A stretch of DNA of 64,000 nt from the NCBI GenBank assembly GCA_963832835.1, contig CAWHVD010000001.1:744001-808000 (forward strand), in the 5' to 3' direction. Shown here one piece after another: positions 34,452 to 43,211 of the stretch. The stretch comes from CAVPKN01 sp963832835 (GTDB taxonomy: Bacteria > Chlamydiota > Chlamydiia > Chlamydiales > JAAKFR01). Each line of letters starts with the position of its first letter. Position 1 is the first letter of the stretch. Made by a program: the position numbers and the translations under genes. Below the pieces are notes generated by a model. It was not told where the DNA came from. It did no database searches and saw only the letters and a program-made list of their open reading frames with translations.

Positions 34452-37400
34452 ATGAAGAAGCGCTTTTTGTGTTTGATCCTTTTGCTGTTTGGCTCTTTGG
34501 TTTTTGCTGAAGAAAAGGATGTCTTTGATCCACAGGCAAGCAAAGATCGTGATCAGATTATCGATCAGAGGGAAAACTATTTTCAAACCTCGACCCCTTA
34601 CAAAATCACACCAAAAGTCAATCCCATTACAGGCGATCTCATCGAGGAAGAGACCGATTTAGTTGTCGCTGGCAATGAACCGATCTCTGTCAGACGTTTT
34701 TACAACCACTCTGCTATGTATGAACATAGAACAGGAGGCTGGCGTTATAACCCAGAATTTTTCTTTGTCGCCAATCTCGAATGGGTGGGCCAAGAAACTT
34801 TCGCAGCAGTAGGTGAAGGCTCTGGTACCATCACTCCTCTAAAACCTAATTCAAATACCTGCAGCTTTAACCCATCAAAAGGCTTTTCCCAATTTGAACC
34901 AAGTGGCCAAACACATCCTCTGAATACTAAAATCAATTATTATCGAGCACCTAACAAAGAAAAAGGATACTTTTCATGGAGGGGTGAGATTATTGATGGG
35001 AGCGGAACTAAACGCTATTTTGCTTCTGGCAATCACTGCTGGCTCTCTAATCTTGTGACAGATGCACGCCGTAGAGGGCGAGATCTGTACATCACCATGT
35101 ATACACCCAATTGCTGGACACCTTACCAATTCCATGTCTATGAAGAAAGGAGACCAAACGGCAATATCATCTGCTACTCCACGTGTCTCTGGAAAGATGG
35201 CAAGTACTACCCCACACCTCCCCTTTTAAGCAGCATTACAGCCTACAATGCCAATAAAACTAAAACACTTGGCTCTATCTCCTTCCATTACAACCAAGAT
35301 AAACATGGGGATGTCCGTGGTTTTATCGCAAAAGGTAGCGATGGCAGGCAAATAGACATTCAACACCATGGAAAATCCACCTTTCAGCTGTTTACAGTTT
35401 CCTCTCCCGATAAGCCAGCTGTAGGCTATGGCTATCAAGGGACATGGATCAACCGCGTAGAAAAGGCAGCTGGTCGTCTAATTACCACGGAATACAGTGG
35501 GGACAAAGTTTCAGCTCAATATGCGCCAGTAGGCCCAAATGGCGAGATGCATCCTATTGGACGCTACATCTACCATGACAAAGATACAGAAGTTTGTGAT
35601 GCTGAAGGCAATAAAACTGTCTACAAATTCAATGAGAACAAACAGCTCTTGAGTTTAGAAACCTACAAAGATAATAGTGTGTATCGCATCGATAGATTTG
35701 CCTGGGATGCAGCTACTGGGAATTTACTGAAAAAAATCATAGAAGACGGATCTGGGAATGTTTTTCAGATCACTGAGTATACCTACGATAAAAATCATAA
35801 CCCCATTGTGGTAAGAAGCGGAAACGGCAGAGAATGGCGCACGATCAATCGTACCTTTTCCGATGATGGATTTAACCTCAAACTCTCGGAAAGCGACCGA
35901 GAAGGGACGATAACCCATTATCGATATGTCCCTAATACCAATCTGTTGAACTGTGAATTGGTCTATGAGGGAAACAGCATTTGCAAGAGAACATTTCACT
36001 TCTATGATGATTGCGCCATCTGCATTAAAACACTTATCGACGATGGCCAAACAGATGACCCACAAAATCTTCAAGGAGTAAACTACCGAAAAATAACAGA
36101 GATAACTCCTAAACAAAAAATCCCCTGCTTTGGCCTTCCAGAAATCCTTGAAGAAAAGACCATCGATTCCTCAGACAACGAAATTCTTCTTCATAGGACA
36201 GTCTATACCTATACACCATTTGGCAAAGTACTCAAAGAAGAGCATTACGATGCAAAAGGCGCTTATAGCCACTCGATGCTCAATGGCTATGATGACAAGG
36301 AACGTCTCGTCTCTCAGACCAATCAGCTTGGGCATACCACAACCTTTACCTATGATGCCAATAATAACCTCATCACCGCTTCAGGCCCAAAACCTGGACA
36401 ACATAAAGAAATCACCTATGACAAAGCCAACCGACCGATTCGTATAGCAGATTGGCAGACAGACGGCACAATTTTGATTACAGAGAAAAAATATGACAAA
36501 CTCGGAAGATTAATCGAAGAGATCGATCCATGTAAAAACAAGACGCAGTTTGAGTACGACCACCTTGGACGCCTAATAACAACTATTCATCCTGATGGTG
36601 CTATCGAACAAAAAGAATATGACCTGCTTGATAACGTCATCAAAGAAACCGATTCGTTAGGACATGAAACAATAAAAATCTATAATTGCTGGGCTCAAGT
36701 CACTTCGATCCAGTACCCCGATGGATCTAAAGAAATATTCACATATCATCCTACAGGAACACTTGCTTCACACACCGATAAAAACGGTGCGTTATCCCGA
36801 TATACCTATGACATCTTTGATCATCCCATTAAAGCTGAAACTTACTCTTCATCCAAGAAATTGCTTAAAGCAACCATTGCCGCGTGGACTCCCTTTCAAA
36901 AGCATTCAGAAACTGATGGAGTGCTGACAACTGTTTATACCCATGATTTTGCCGGCAGAAAAACCGATGAACAGAACGCTTATCGCCATATCCACTATAC
37001 TTATGATGATATCGGACGAGTAAGACTCACTCAAGAGGGGGATACACAACATATTGAAGAACACGATGTATTTGGACAGCTCATCGAAAAAAGACGTGAA
37101 AAAGCAGGCACCCTACAATCCAAGGAAGAATATACTTACGATGAGAATGGAAACCGTACTCACGTAATTAGTTCCCAAGGGGTCGCAGAGACCATTTTCA
37201 ATACGGACAATAAACCCCTTAGCAGCACAGATGCCATTGGATTTGTTACCCAATATCTCTATAGCTATGGTGACTCCTTTATTCAAACGATCATTGACCC
37301 AAAAGGAATCCAAACACTCTCTATCCACGATTCGCGAAACCGTGAAGCCAGTTCACTCAAGAAAAGCACAAACAATGCAATTATCCAGCACTTCGAGAAT

Positions 37401-39617
37401 ATCTATGACAAAAACGGCAATCGCATCGAGCTCATTCACACCGTTTACTCTGGAAAAATACCCATCAACACTATTACCCATCGTTGGGAGTATGGGCCTA
37501 TGGGACGGATCGAACGCTTTCTTGAATCGGGAGTGAGAGAAATACGCTACCTCTATGATGCTAAAGGACGTTTGCAAACCCTCGTTAAACCCAATGGAAG
37601 ATCGTTGCATCACGAGTATGATGATCTAGGCAGGCTGTCGCGTTTTTACGCACAAGATTTTGATTATCAGTATATATACGATCAAAATGATCGAGTCACA
37701 TCCATTGAGGACAAAACTTCTAAAACAACCACAACAAGAAATTATGATCCATTAGGCAACGTCTTGCAAGAAACACTGAGCTCTGGTTTAAGCTTTTTCA
37801 ATACCTACGATACAATGGGTAGAAGGGTTTCATTTAAGCTGCCCGACTCTTCTACTATCAACTATGTCTACGATGGATTTTACCTCTATCAAGTACAGAG
37901 AGGCAATTATACCCATACCTATTCAGAGAGAAATCTAGAAGGGCAAATCGTTAAAGCCAGATTGCCAGACTCCGAAGAAATATCGATCGAACGAGACAAG
38001 CTTGGAAGATATGCAAACTACCATTCCCCTTACTACACTGCACTCTATCCAAAAAAATCCTATGATGGAAACGGCAATTTGCTCAGATACCAATTTCAAG
38101 ATCCCCTTGGAAAAATAGACTATACGTTCTCCTATGATGACTTAGATCAATTGATCTCGGAAAGTGATCATGCCTATCATTTTGATTCTCTTTACAATAG
38201 ACTCAAAAAAAATAATTCTGATTATACCATCGATACCTTCTGCCAAGTAAACTGTGATGGAAGGGCAGATTATGAATATGACGCATGCGGTAATCTAATA
38301 TCGGATGGTGTTTGGAAATACACTTATGATAGCCTTGATAGGCTTGTCACTATCGACAGGCTTGTCACTATCGACAATGGCAATACACGTATCGAATATA
38401 CCTACGATCCCTTTAATCGAAGACTTTCTAAAACCATTGTTGGATGGTTTTTTAATACCTGCATCCATTACATGTGGGATGGGGAGAATGAGATCGGTAC
38501 AGTAGATGAGAAAAACCGCATTCAAGAACTACGCGTCTTGGGAGAAGGCTTGGGAGCTGAAATAGGTGCAGCCATTCTCTATGAACTCCATGGCAAAACC
38601 TATATTCCCATCCATGATCATAGAGGATGTGTTGTTGTCCTCGCTGATTCAAAAACAAAAAAGCCAATTGAGTGTTATCGCTATACTGCCTTTGGCGAAG
38701 AACTCACAAATAATACCCTCTCCCCTTGGAGATTTGCTTCAAAACGAGTTGATAAAGAGACAGATTTAGTCTTCTTTGGTAGACGCTACTATCATCCCAA
38801 TCTCGGTCGTTTTATCACACACGATCCAGAAGGCTTTGAAGATGGGCCCAATCTCTATGCCTACCTCCATAATTGCCCACTTGCTGACTTTGATCCATAC
38901 GGTCTATGGAGCTGGGGAGGCATGTGTGGTGGAACACGAGACTTTTTTGGTGGCGCTGGTAGTTATATCAGGGATTTTGGATATGGAGCGGCTTATGGCA
39001 TGGGCAAGATGGGAGAATGGATGCATGCCGATTTTCAGTATGAATACTTTAATGATCGCTCCTTTTTCCAGGATAAGTCATACCGGTCTGTCGCAGGGTG
39101 GAAAAATTTAGGCAGAGCCGCCTGGAATGATCCACTGGGCATGGTTGTACCAGGGGTTATGGAAGCTTGGCATAACCCAACAAGTCCAGCAGCATGGGGA
39201 AAGGCAGCTGTTGATATTGGATTGGTTGGTTTTTCAGCTGCAAAGATTGGAAGTGCTGCAAGACTTGGTAGAGTAGGGAGAATTGGGGAAGAGTTTGCTG
39301 CATTTGGAAAGGCTGAAAATTCTGTCTCTGGTATGACAAGCTTATGGCCATCGCCGAGAGGAGGAAAGCAGATTATCAACGGGATTGATTATAGTACCCA
39401 CTCTTTAGAAAGAATGGCTCCTCATGGTTTCATTCAAAAAGGAAATGAGATTGTTAGTAGAGGCATTCCCCCTTCTGCTGTTGAAAACGCTATTAAATTC
39501 GGTAAGGTCACGCCTGGTAATAGCACGCTTGAAGTAGTGCGTACATATCAGAATGTCCGAGTAGTTACCAATCCAGAAGGCACGCGTGTAATTACGGTGA
39601 TTAAAATCGGAAAATAA
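34452..39617 (+). CDS. Rhs/YD-repeat polymorphic toxin (Rhs2)
   Basis: 1,721 residues from ATG 34452; earlier in-frame starts lack support. The N-terminus is a secretion signal (MKKRFLCLILLLFGSLVFAE). A DUF6531-like region follows (VNPITGDLIEEETDLVVAGN), then a long array of YD repeats and the Rhs core end (FGRRYYHPNLGRFITHDP, NLYAYLHNCPLADFDPYGLW, near residue 1490). The variable tip ends with a compact domain (about last 75 residues: YSTHSLERMAPHGFIQ, RGIPPSAVENAIKFGK, NVRVVTNPEGTRVITVI) that resembles DUF4258/BECR-fold ribonuclease toxins. Delivery may use Sec or an outer-membrane route. Confidence 0.87.
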   Translation: MKKRFLCLILLLFGSLVFAEEKDVFDPQASKDRDQIIDQRENYFQTSTPYKITPKVNPITGDLIEEETDLVVAGNEPISVRRFYNHSAMYEHRTGGWRYNPEFFFVANLEWVGQETFAAVGEGSGTITPLKPNSNTCSFNPSKGFSQFEPSGQTHPLNTKINYYRAPNKEKGYFSWRGEIIDGSGTKRYFASGNHCWLSNLVTDARRRGRDLYITMYTPNCWTPYQFHVYEERRPNGNIICYSTCLWKDGKYYPTPPLLSSITAYNANKTKTLGSISFHYNQDKHGDVRGFIAKGSDGRQIDIQHHGKSTFQLFTVSSPDKPAVGYGYQGTWINRVEKAAGRLITTEYSGDKVSAQYAPVGPNGEMHPIGRYIYHDKDTEVCDAEGNKTVYKFNENKQLLSLETYKDNSVYRIDRFAWDAATGNLLKKIIEDGSGNVFQITEYTYDKNHNPIVVRSGNGREWRTINRTFSDDGFNLKLSESDREGTITHYRYVPNTNLLNCELVYEGNSICKRTFHFYDDCAICIKTLIDDGQTDDPQNLQGVNYRKITEITPKQKIPCFGLPEILEEKTIDSSDNEILLHRTVYTYTPFGKVLKEEHYDAKGAYSHSMLNGYDDKERLVSQTNQLGHTTTFTYDANNNLITASGPKPGQHKEITYDKANRPIRIADWQTDGTILITEKKYDKLGRLIEEIDPCKNKTQFEYDHLGRLITTIHPDGAIEQKEYDLLDNVIKETDSLGHETIKIYNCWAQVTSIQYPDGSKEIFTYHPTGTLASHTDKNGALSRYTYDIFDHPIKAETYSSSKKLLKATIAAWTPFQKHSETDGVLTTVYTHDFAGRKTDEQNAYRHIHYTYDDIGRVRLTQEGDTQHIEEHDVFGQLIEKRREKAGTLQSKEEYTYDENGNRTHVISSQGVAETIFNTDNKPLSSTDAIGFVTQYLYSYGDSFIQTIIDPKGIQTLSIHDSRNREASSLKKSTNNAIIQHFENIYDKNGNRIELIHTVYSGKIPINTITHRWEYGPMGRIERFLESGVREIRYLYDAKGRLQTLVKPNGRSLHHEYDDLGRLSRFYAQDFDYQYIYDQNDRVTSIEDKTSKTTTTRNYDPLGNVLQETLSSGLSFFNTYDTMGRRVSFKLPDSSTINYVYDGFYLYQVQRGNYTHTYSERNLEGQIVKARLPDSEEISIERDKLGRYANYHSPYYTALYPKKSYDGNGNLLRYQFQDPLGKIDYTFSYDDLDQLISESDHAYHFDSLYNRLKKNNSDYTIDTFCQVNCDGRADYEYDACGNLISDGVWKYTYDSLDRLVTIDRLVTIDNGNTRIEYTYDPFNRRLSKTIVGWFFNTCIHYMWDGENEIGTVDEKNRIQELRVLGEGLGAEIGAAILYELHGKTYIPIHDHRGCVVVLADSKTKKPIECYRYTAFGEELTNNTLSPWRFASKRVDKETDLVFFGRRYYHPNLGRFITHDPEGFEDGPNLYAYLHNCPLADFDPYGLWSWGGMCGGTRDFFGGAGSYIRDFGYGAAYGMGKMGEWMHADFQYEYFNDRSFFQDKSYRSVAGWKNLGRAAWNDPLGMVVPGVMEAWHNPTSPAAWGKAAVDIGLVGFSAAKIGSAARLGRVGRIGEEFAAFGKAENSVSGMTSLWPSPRGGKQIINGIDYSTHSLERMAPHGFIQKGNEIVSRGIPPSAVENAIKFGKVTPGNSTLEVVRTYQNVRVVTNPEGTRVITVIKIGK

Positions 39618-39618
39618 A

Positions 39619-39912
39619 ATGTATAGTCTTAACGAACATCAATTGCATCTTTGGAAAAAAATGATAAGTATAATTGAAAATTACCAAATCGGAAAAATTA
39701 GTTATAATGATATGGTAGGGGAACTTGAAGGAACCCTTGATGCTGGAGAGTTCAATGACCAAGAACTTATTGAAAAATGGTATGACTTATGGACACCTTT
39801 AGAAATTGAAAGAGCAAAGGATGAAAGAACAATTAAAAAAACAGAAATTAAGCAATACATTAAAGCCATGAAAGCGTTTTTGGAAGACGTATTTCGAAAT
39901 TCCAAAACTTAA
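39619..39912 (+). CDS. Candidate immunity protein for Rhs2
   Basis: 97 residues, acidic and helical, starting 1 bp after the Rhs2 stop. Contains NEHQLHLWKKMISIIENYQI and WYDLWTPLEIERAKDERTIK. Size, charge and position match immunity proteins that bind a toxin tip. I cannot name its family. Lower GC than the Rhs core, as is common in this position. Confidence 0.65.
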   Translation: MYSLNEHQLHLWKKMISIIENYQIGKISYNDMVGELEGTLDAGEFNDQELIEKWYDLWTPLEIERAKDERTIKKTEIKQYIKAMKAFLEDVFRNSKT

Positions 39913-39969
39913 CTCAGAGAGCAACCATCTCAATATTAATGCTGATGATGACAATCACCCGTCTTTAGT

Positions 39970-41792
39970 CCTGACTTTGACAGTTGGGTCTTTCAAAAAC
40001 GCTAAGGGCTTGATGTTCAATTTTTTTTAGATTTTAATGTTGTGCATGGAATTAATGTTGACTATCTCGTTTATTTGTGCCATAATGTTATGCATGTATA
40101 TCAGAATGAAGACATCCAAGAAGGCTAAATATCCTACTCTTCAAATCGTGGAGGGTATTCGGGAAGGCAAAAAGGTAAGACAGCGTACTATCGCCCATTT
40201 AGGAGTTGTCAAAAGCAAAAAAGATTTAGAACGGCTTAAGGATCTAGCTGATAAGATTATTCAGAGATTAGAGAAAGAGGGTTTGGAAATCGATCCCAAA
40301 GTGGCCCTCAATGACCTCAAACACAAACAAACTATCTACGATGGTTTTGGCCTGGTGGTAGACCGGCTAATGGCTGTATCGGGCTTTGGAAAAATCATTC
40401 AATCTGCTCAAGGCAAGCACCAGTTCGATGTCCAGGAGATCATCAAATTGATGCTTGTCCAACGATTTGACTTGCCTAGCAGCAAACTACGCACTTACGA
40501 GCGCCAGGAAGAGCATGGTTTTGAAGGGATTGATTTACAGCATATTTATCGCTCTATGGATGCTATCGCATCCCTAGATGACGCGATTCAAGCACAAGCT
40601 TTCGATACTGTTTCCAAGGCTTTAGGAGGACTTGTTGACTGTTTTTTCTTTGATGTTACAACCCTTTATTTTGAAAGTGTTACGCAAGATGACTTAAAAG
40701 AATTTGGCTTCAGCAAGGATCAGAAGCATCATTCGGTCCAGATAGTCTTGGCTCTAGTTGTTGATTCCCAGGGATTGCCAATTGCTTATGAGGTCTTTAA
40801 GGGTAATTTAGCGGAAACAAAAACACTCATTCCCGTTCTTGAAAAATTACGCAGTCGATTTTCAATTAACAATGTCACTGTGGTATGTGATCGAGGTTTG
40901 GCAAGCCAGCAAAACGTGATAGCCCTTCAAGAGGCACAATTCCATTTTGTAATAGCGGCAAAGCTTCGCTCTATGTCTCAAAAATTAAAAATTAATGATT
41001 TAGCAGCTTATCAGTTTTTGCCAGGCCAAGAAGCCATTCCGGAAGAAGATAGGGTACGCTTTCGTGTGATGCAGCACCCGCAGTATGCTGATACCCAGCT
41101 GATTGCAACCTATAGTCCTAGCAGAGCCAAGAAAGACAAAGGTGATAGGGAACGCTTGGTCGAAAAATTAAAACAGAAGCTATCCGATACAACAAACGAA
41201 ACTTCTGTCAAAAAAGTGATAAGCAATGGCGGGTACAAAAAATATACCACTGTAAAAGAAGGCTCATTGCTCACACTAAACGAGAAAACAATCGAAGAGG
41301 ATGCAAGCTGGGATGGTTTTCATGGTATTACTGTTTCAAATAGCGCACAACTAAGTGTGGGACAGGCCTTAGCGCGCTACCGCGATTTATGGCATGTCGA
41401 AGAAGCATTCAGAATTGCCAAATGTACCCTCAAGGCACGTCCAATTTTTCACTGGACCACTCATCGGATCAAGACACACGTTTTACTCTGCTTCATGAAT
41501 TTATTTTTCGAAAGATTTTTAGAGTGGTTGCTTCGACAGAAGCGCTTTGATCTTACCCCTGACCGCATCAGACACGCGTTAGCTCAAGTACATACAACAG
41601 TTTTTGAAGATCAATCGACGAAACGCGAGGGAAAAATGCAATCTATGCTTTCGCCAGATGCTGAGAAAATTTTTCAGGTACTTGGGATTTCGACCAAACG
41701 AGGCACTGCCTTGAAAACTGAATGTTGTGCCTGAAATTTCGATCGTAAAAACCTAATTATTTGACACTTGTGAAGCAAGTGTCAAACTCAGG
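39970..41792 (+). mobile_element. IS1634-family insertion sequence
   Basis: The ends CCTGACTTTGACAGTTG (39970 on) and the complement of CAAGTGTCAAACTCAGG (to 41792) are inverted repeats. A likely short target duplication is TTTAG on both sides (near 39964-39968 and 41793-41797). The element holds one transposase. Its right end abuts the broken edge of a MITE copy (41793-41987) exactly, so it probably cut that copy. Confidence 0.8.
40094..41734 (+). CDS. IS1634-family transposase (DDE)
   Basis: 546 residues from ATG 40094 (MYIRMKTSKKAKYPTLQIVE), which matches the family N-terminus; an upstream ATG at 40037 adds 19 unsupported residues. Typical features: EGKKVRQRTIAHLG, FFFDVTTLYFES (catalytic Asp), VVCDRGLASQQNVIAL (second Asp) and YRDLWHVEEAFRIAKCTLKA (Glu). 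Appears intact. Confidence 0.93.
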   Translation: MYIRMKTSKKAKYPTLQIVEGIREGKKVRQRTIAHLGVVKSKKDLERLKDLADKIIQRLEKEGLEIDPKVALNDLKHKQTIYDGFGLVVDRLMAVSGFGKIIQSAQGKHQFDVQEIIKLMLVQRFDLPSSKLRTYERQEEHGFEGIDLQHIYRSMDAIASLDDAIQAQAFDTVSKALGGLVDCFFFDVTTLYFESVTQDDLKEFGFSKDQKHHSVQIVLALVVDSQGLPIAYEVFKGNLAETKTLIPVLEKLRSRFSINNVTVVCDRGLASQQNVIALQEAQFHFVIAAKLRSMSQKLKINDLAAYQFLPGQEAIPEEDRVRFRVMQHPQYADTQLIATYSPSRAKKDKGDRERLVEKLKQKLSDTTNETSVKKVISNGGYKKYTTVKEGSLLTLNEKTIEEDASWDGFHGITVSNSAQLSVGQALARYRDLWHVEEAFRIAKCTLKARPIFHWTTHRIKTHVLLCFMNLFFERFLEWLLRQKRFDLTPDRIRHALAQVHTTVFEDQSTKREGKMQSMLSPDAEKIFQVLGISTKRGTALKTECCA

Positions 41793-41987
41793 TTTAGGGG
41801 CGGGTTAAGCAAGCTTTCTACTCATTCCTCGGCCTTAATGGTGCAGAATCCCGAAGCCCTTCAGGGCCGGGTTCTTCAACGATCCTTTCTCGCTTAGGTG
41901 CAAAAACATAGGCTTCTAAACGATCATCCAAATCTGTCATGTTACCCAGTGCCACTTCATGGCCTTATTGTCTGGAAATGGTATAAT
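41793..41987 (-). repeat. Partial MITE copy, inverted relative to 42931-43125
   Basis: 195 bp that match 42931-43125 in inverted orientation with high identity, from the GTATAATC terminal end (near 41981-41987) to the IS1634 right end at 41792. The other 86 bp of the element are missing. Between this copy and the complete one is an Inc-like gene. The remaining bases 41988-42088 show no gene. Confidence 0.85.
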
Positions 41988-42088
41988 CGCAAAACTCCAT
42001 TTCGGAACACATTCGCTTTTGTAGCGCCTGAATGCCTTCCGACCTTTTCTTTTTGCAGCCTGTAGAATCTTTCGTGGGGATGATCTAC

Positions 42089-42811
42089 CTATCTAGTCCA
42101 AGGCGTCCTACCCAGACCATCCTTGTATTTTAATATAGTCATCAAACGGTGTATACATATGCTGTTTGCATCGGTAGTCGGCATTAGCTTTGTCGCATAC
42201 ATCTTTCCAGTCGGATCCTTTAAAATAATGCTAGCGTAGTTCCCATCATTTTTTGCTCTGCGGCAAATGATAAAAGTTCCAATTGCAAGCTTTGTCTGCA
42301 AGTCCTGCAAATTCTCCCAGGCCTGCGGGTACTTCGAGTCCTTCAAGTTATTGGGGAGTTTACTAAAAGACTCTTCAGAAAATTCCGTGGGAAGTTCCTT
42401 AGATGTATCTACTGTACAAGCTGGCGCGGCGATACGCCCCCAGTTCTTTTGTTGAGATGTTCCTGGATTGGGCTGTCTTGAAACTCCCTCTTGCAACTCG
42501 TTTTTGGGAGTTCTGTCTTGATGAATTTTGTAAGCGCCAGCGAAAATCAGAGTTACGCCAATTGCCGGACATCCGACAGCTAGCGTCCATAGACTCCAGG
42601 AAGGAATCATCTTGTAGGACTGCAGCAGTCCGACAACTCCAAAGGCACCTGCTGCAAGGAAAAGAATCCCCATAACGATGGCTGTAATCGCGGCTTTTGA
42701 AGTTCCAGGTTTTTGGTTACCCTCTTTAGTGGTAGGTGCGGTAGCCGGCCATAAGCAACTATGCCCTGAACTATGTCCTGAAATATTGGGATCGTAGGGT
42801 TGTGTAGCCAT
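42089..42811 (-). CDS. Candidate Inc protein with a C-terminal globular domain
   Basis: 240 residues. An N-terminal polar part (HSSGHSCLWPATAPTTKEG) is followed by two adjacent hydrophobic helices (AITAIVMGILFLAAGAFGVV and SLWTLAVGCPAIGVTLIFAG, about residues 41-96), the bilobed Inc pattern. The remaining 140 residues form a soluble domain (AIGTFIICRRAKNDGNYASI and MYATKLMPTTDANSICIHRL) of unknown function. It lies between 195-bp inverted repeats. No functional assignment beyond candidate Inc. Confidence 0.6.
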   Translation of the reverse strand: MATQPYDPNISGHSSGHSCLWPATAPTTKEGNQKPGTSKAAITAIVMGILFLAAGAFGVVGLLQSYKMIPSWSLWTLAVGCPAIGVTLIFAGAYKIHQDRTPKNELQEGVSRQPNPGTSQQKNWGRIAAPACTVDTSKELPTEFSEESFSKLPNNLKDSKYPQAWENLQDLQTKLAIGTFIICRRAKNDGNYASIILKDPTGKMYATKLMPTTDANSICIHRLMTILKYKDGLGRTPWTR

Positions 42812-42881
42812 TTTTTTCCTCTTTTGATTTAAAATTTAAAGCTTACTCTAACTATATCACAAAAGTATTAAGCTATTATTT

Positions 42882-42923
42882 AGAAGGAGCGAAGGAGCCG
42901 GAGCGAAGGAGCCGAAGGAGCCA
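42882..42923 (+). repeat. Short GGAGC/GAAGGAGCC tandem repeat
   Basis: About three irregular repeats of GGAGCGAAGGAGCC lie in the upstream region of the Inc-like gene, between its start and the MITE. Otherwise 42812-42930 shows no gene. Confidence 0.5.
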
Positions 42924-42930
42924 TTTTCAC

Positions 42931-43211
42931 GTTATACCATTTTCCAGAAAATAAAGCCATGAAGTGGCACTGGGTAACATGACAGATTAGGATGATCGTT
43001 TCGAAGCCTATGTTTTTGCACCTAAGCGAGAAAGGATCGTTGAAGAACCCGGCCCTGAAGGGCTTCGGGATTCTGCACCATTAAGGCCGAGGAATGAGTA
43101 GAAAGCTTGCTTAACCCGCCCCTAAAGGAGCAGGATTGCCGCAATGTAGGTTCAAAAATGGCGTGTTATACAGTGCCAATTTGTGACTTTATTTTCTGGA
43201 AATGGTATTAC
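42931..43211 (+). repeat. 281-bp MITE with 25-bp terminal inverted repeats
   Basis: The left end GTTATACCATTTTCCAGAAA (42931 on) is mirrored by the right end, where the complement reads GTAATACCATTTCCAGAAAA (from 43211). There is no ORF. The minus strand of the right end contains the TAA stop (43208-43210) of the phosphoglucomutase gene. A second, truncated copy lies at 41793-41987. No clear target duplication is seen. Confidence 0.85.

Noticed and set aside
41760..41786. TTTGACACTTG/CAAGTGTCAAA hairpin after the IS1634 transposase as a terminator
   Set aside because: No T-run follows, and the right arm forms the IS terminal inverted repeat; treated as part of the IS end.
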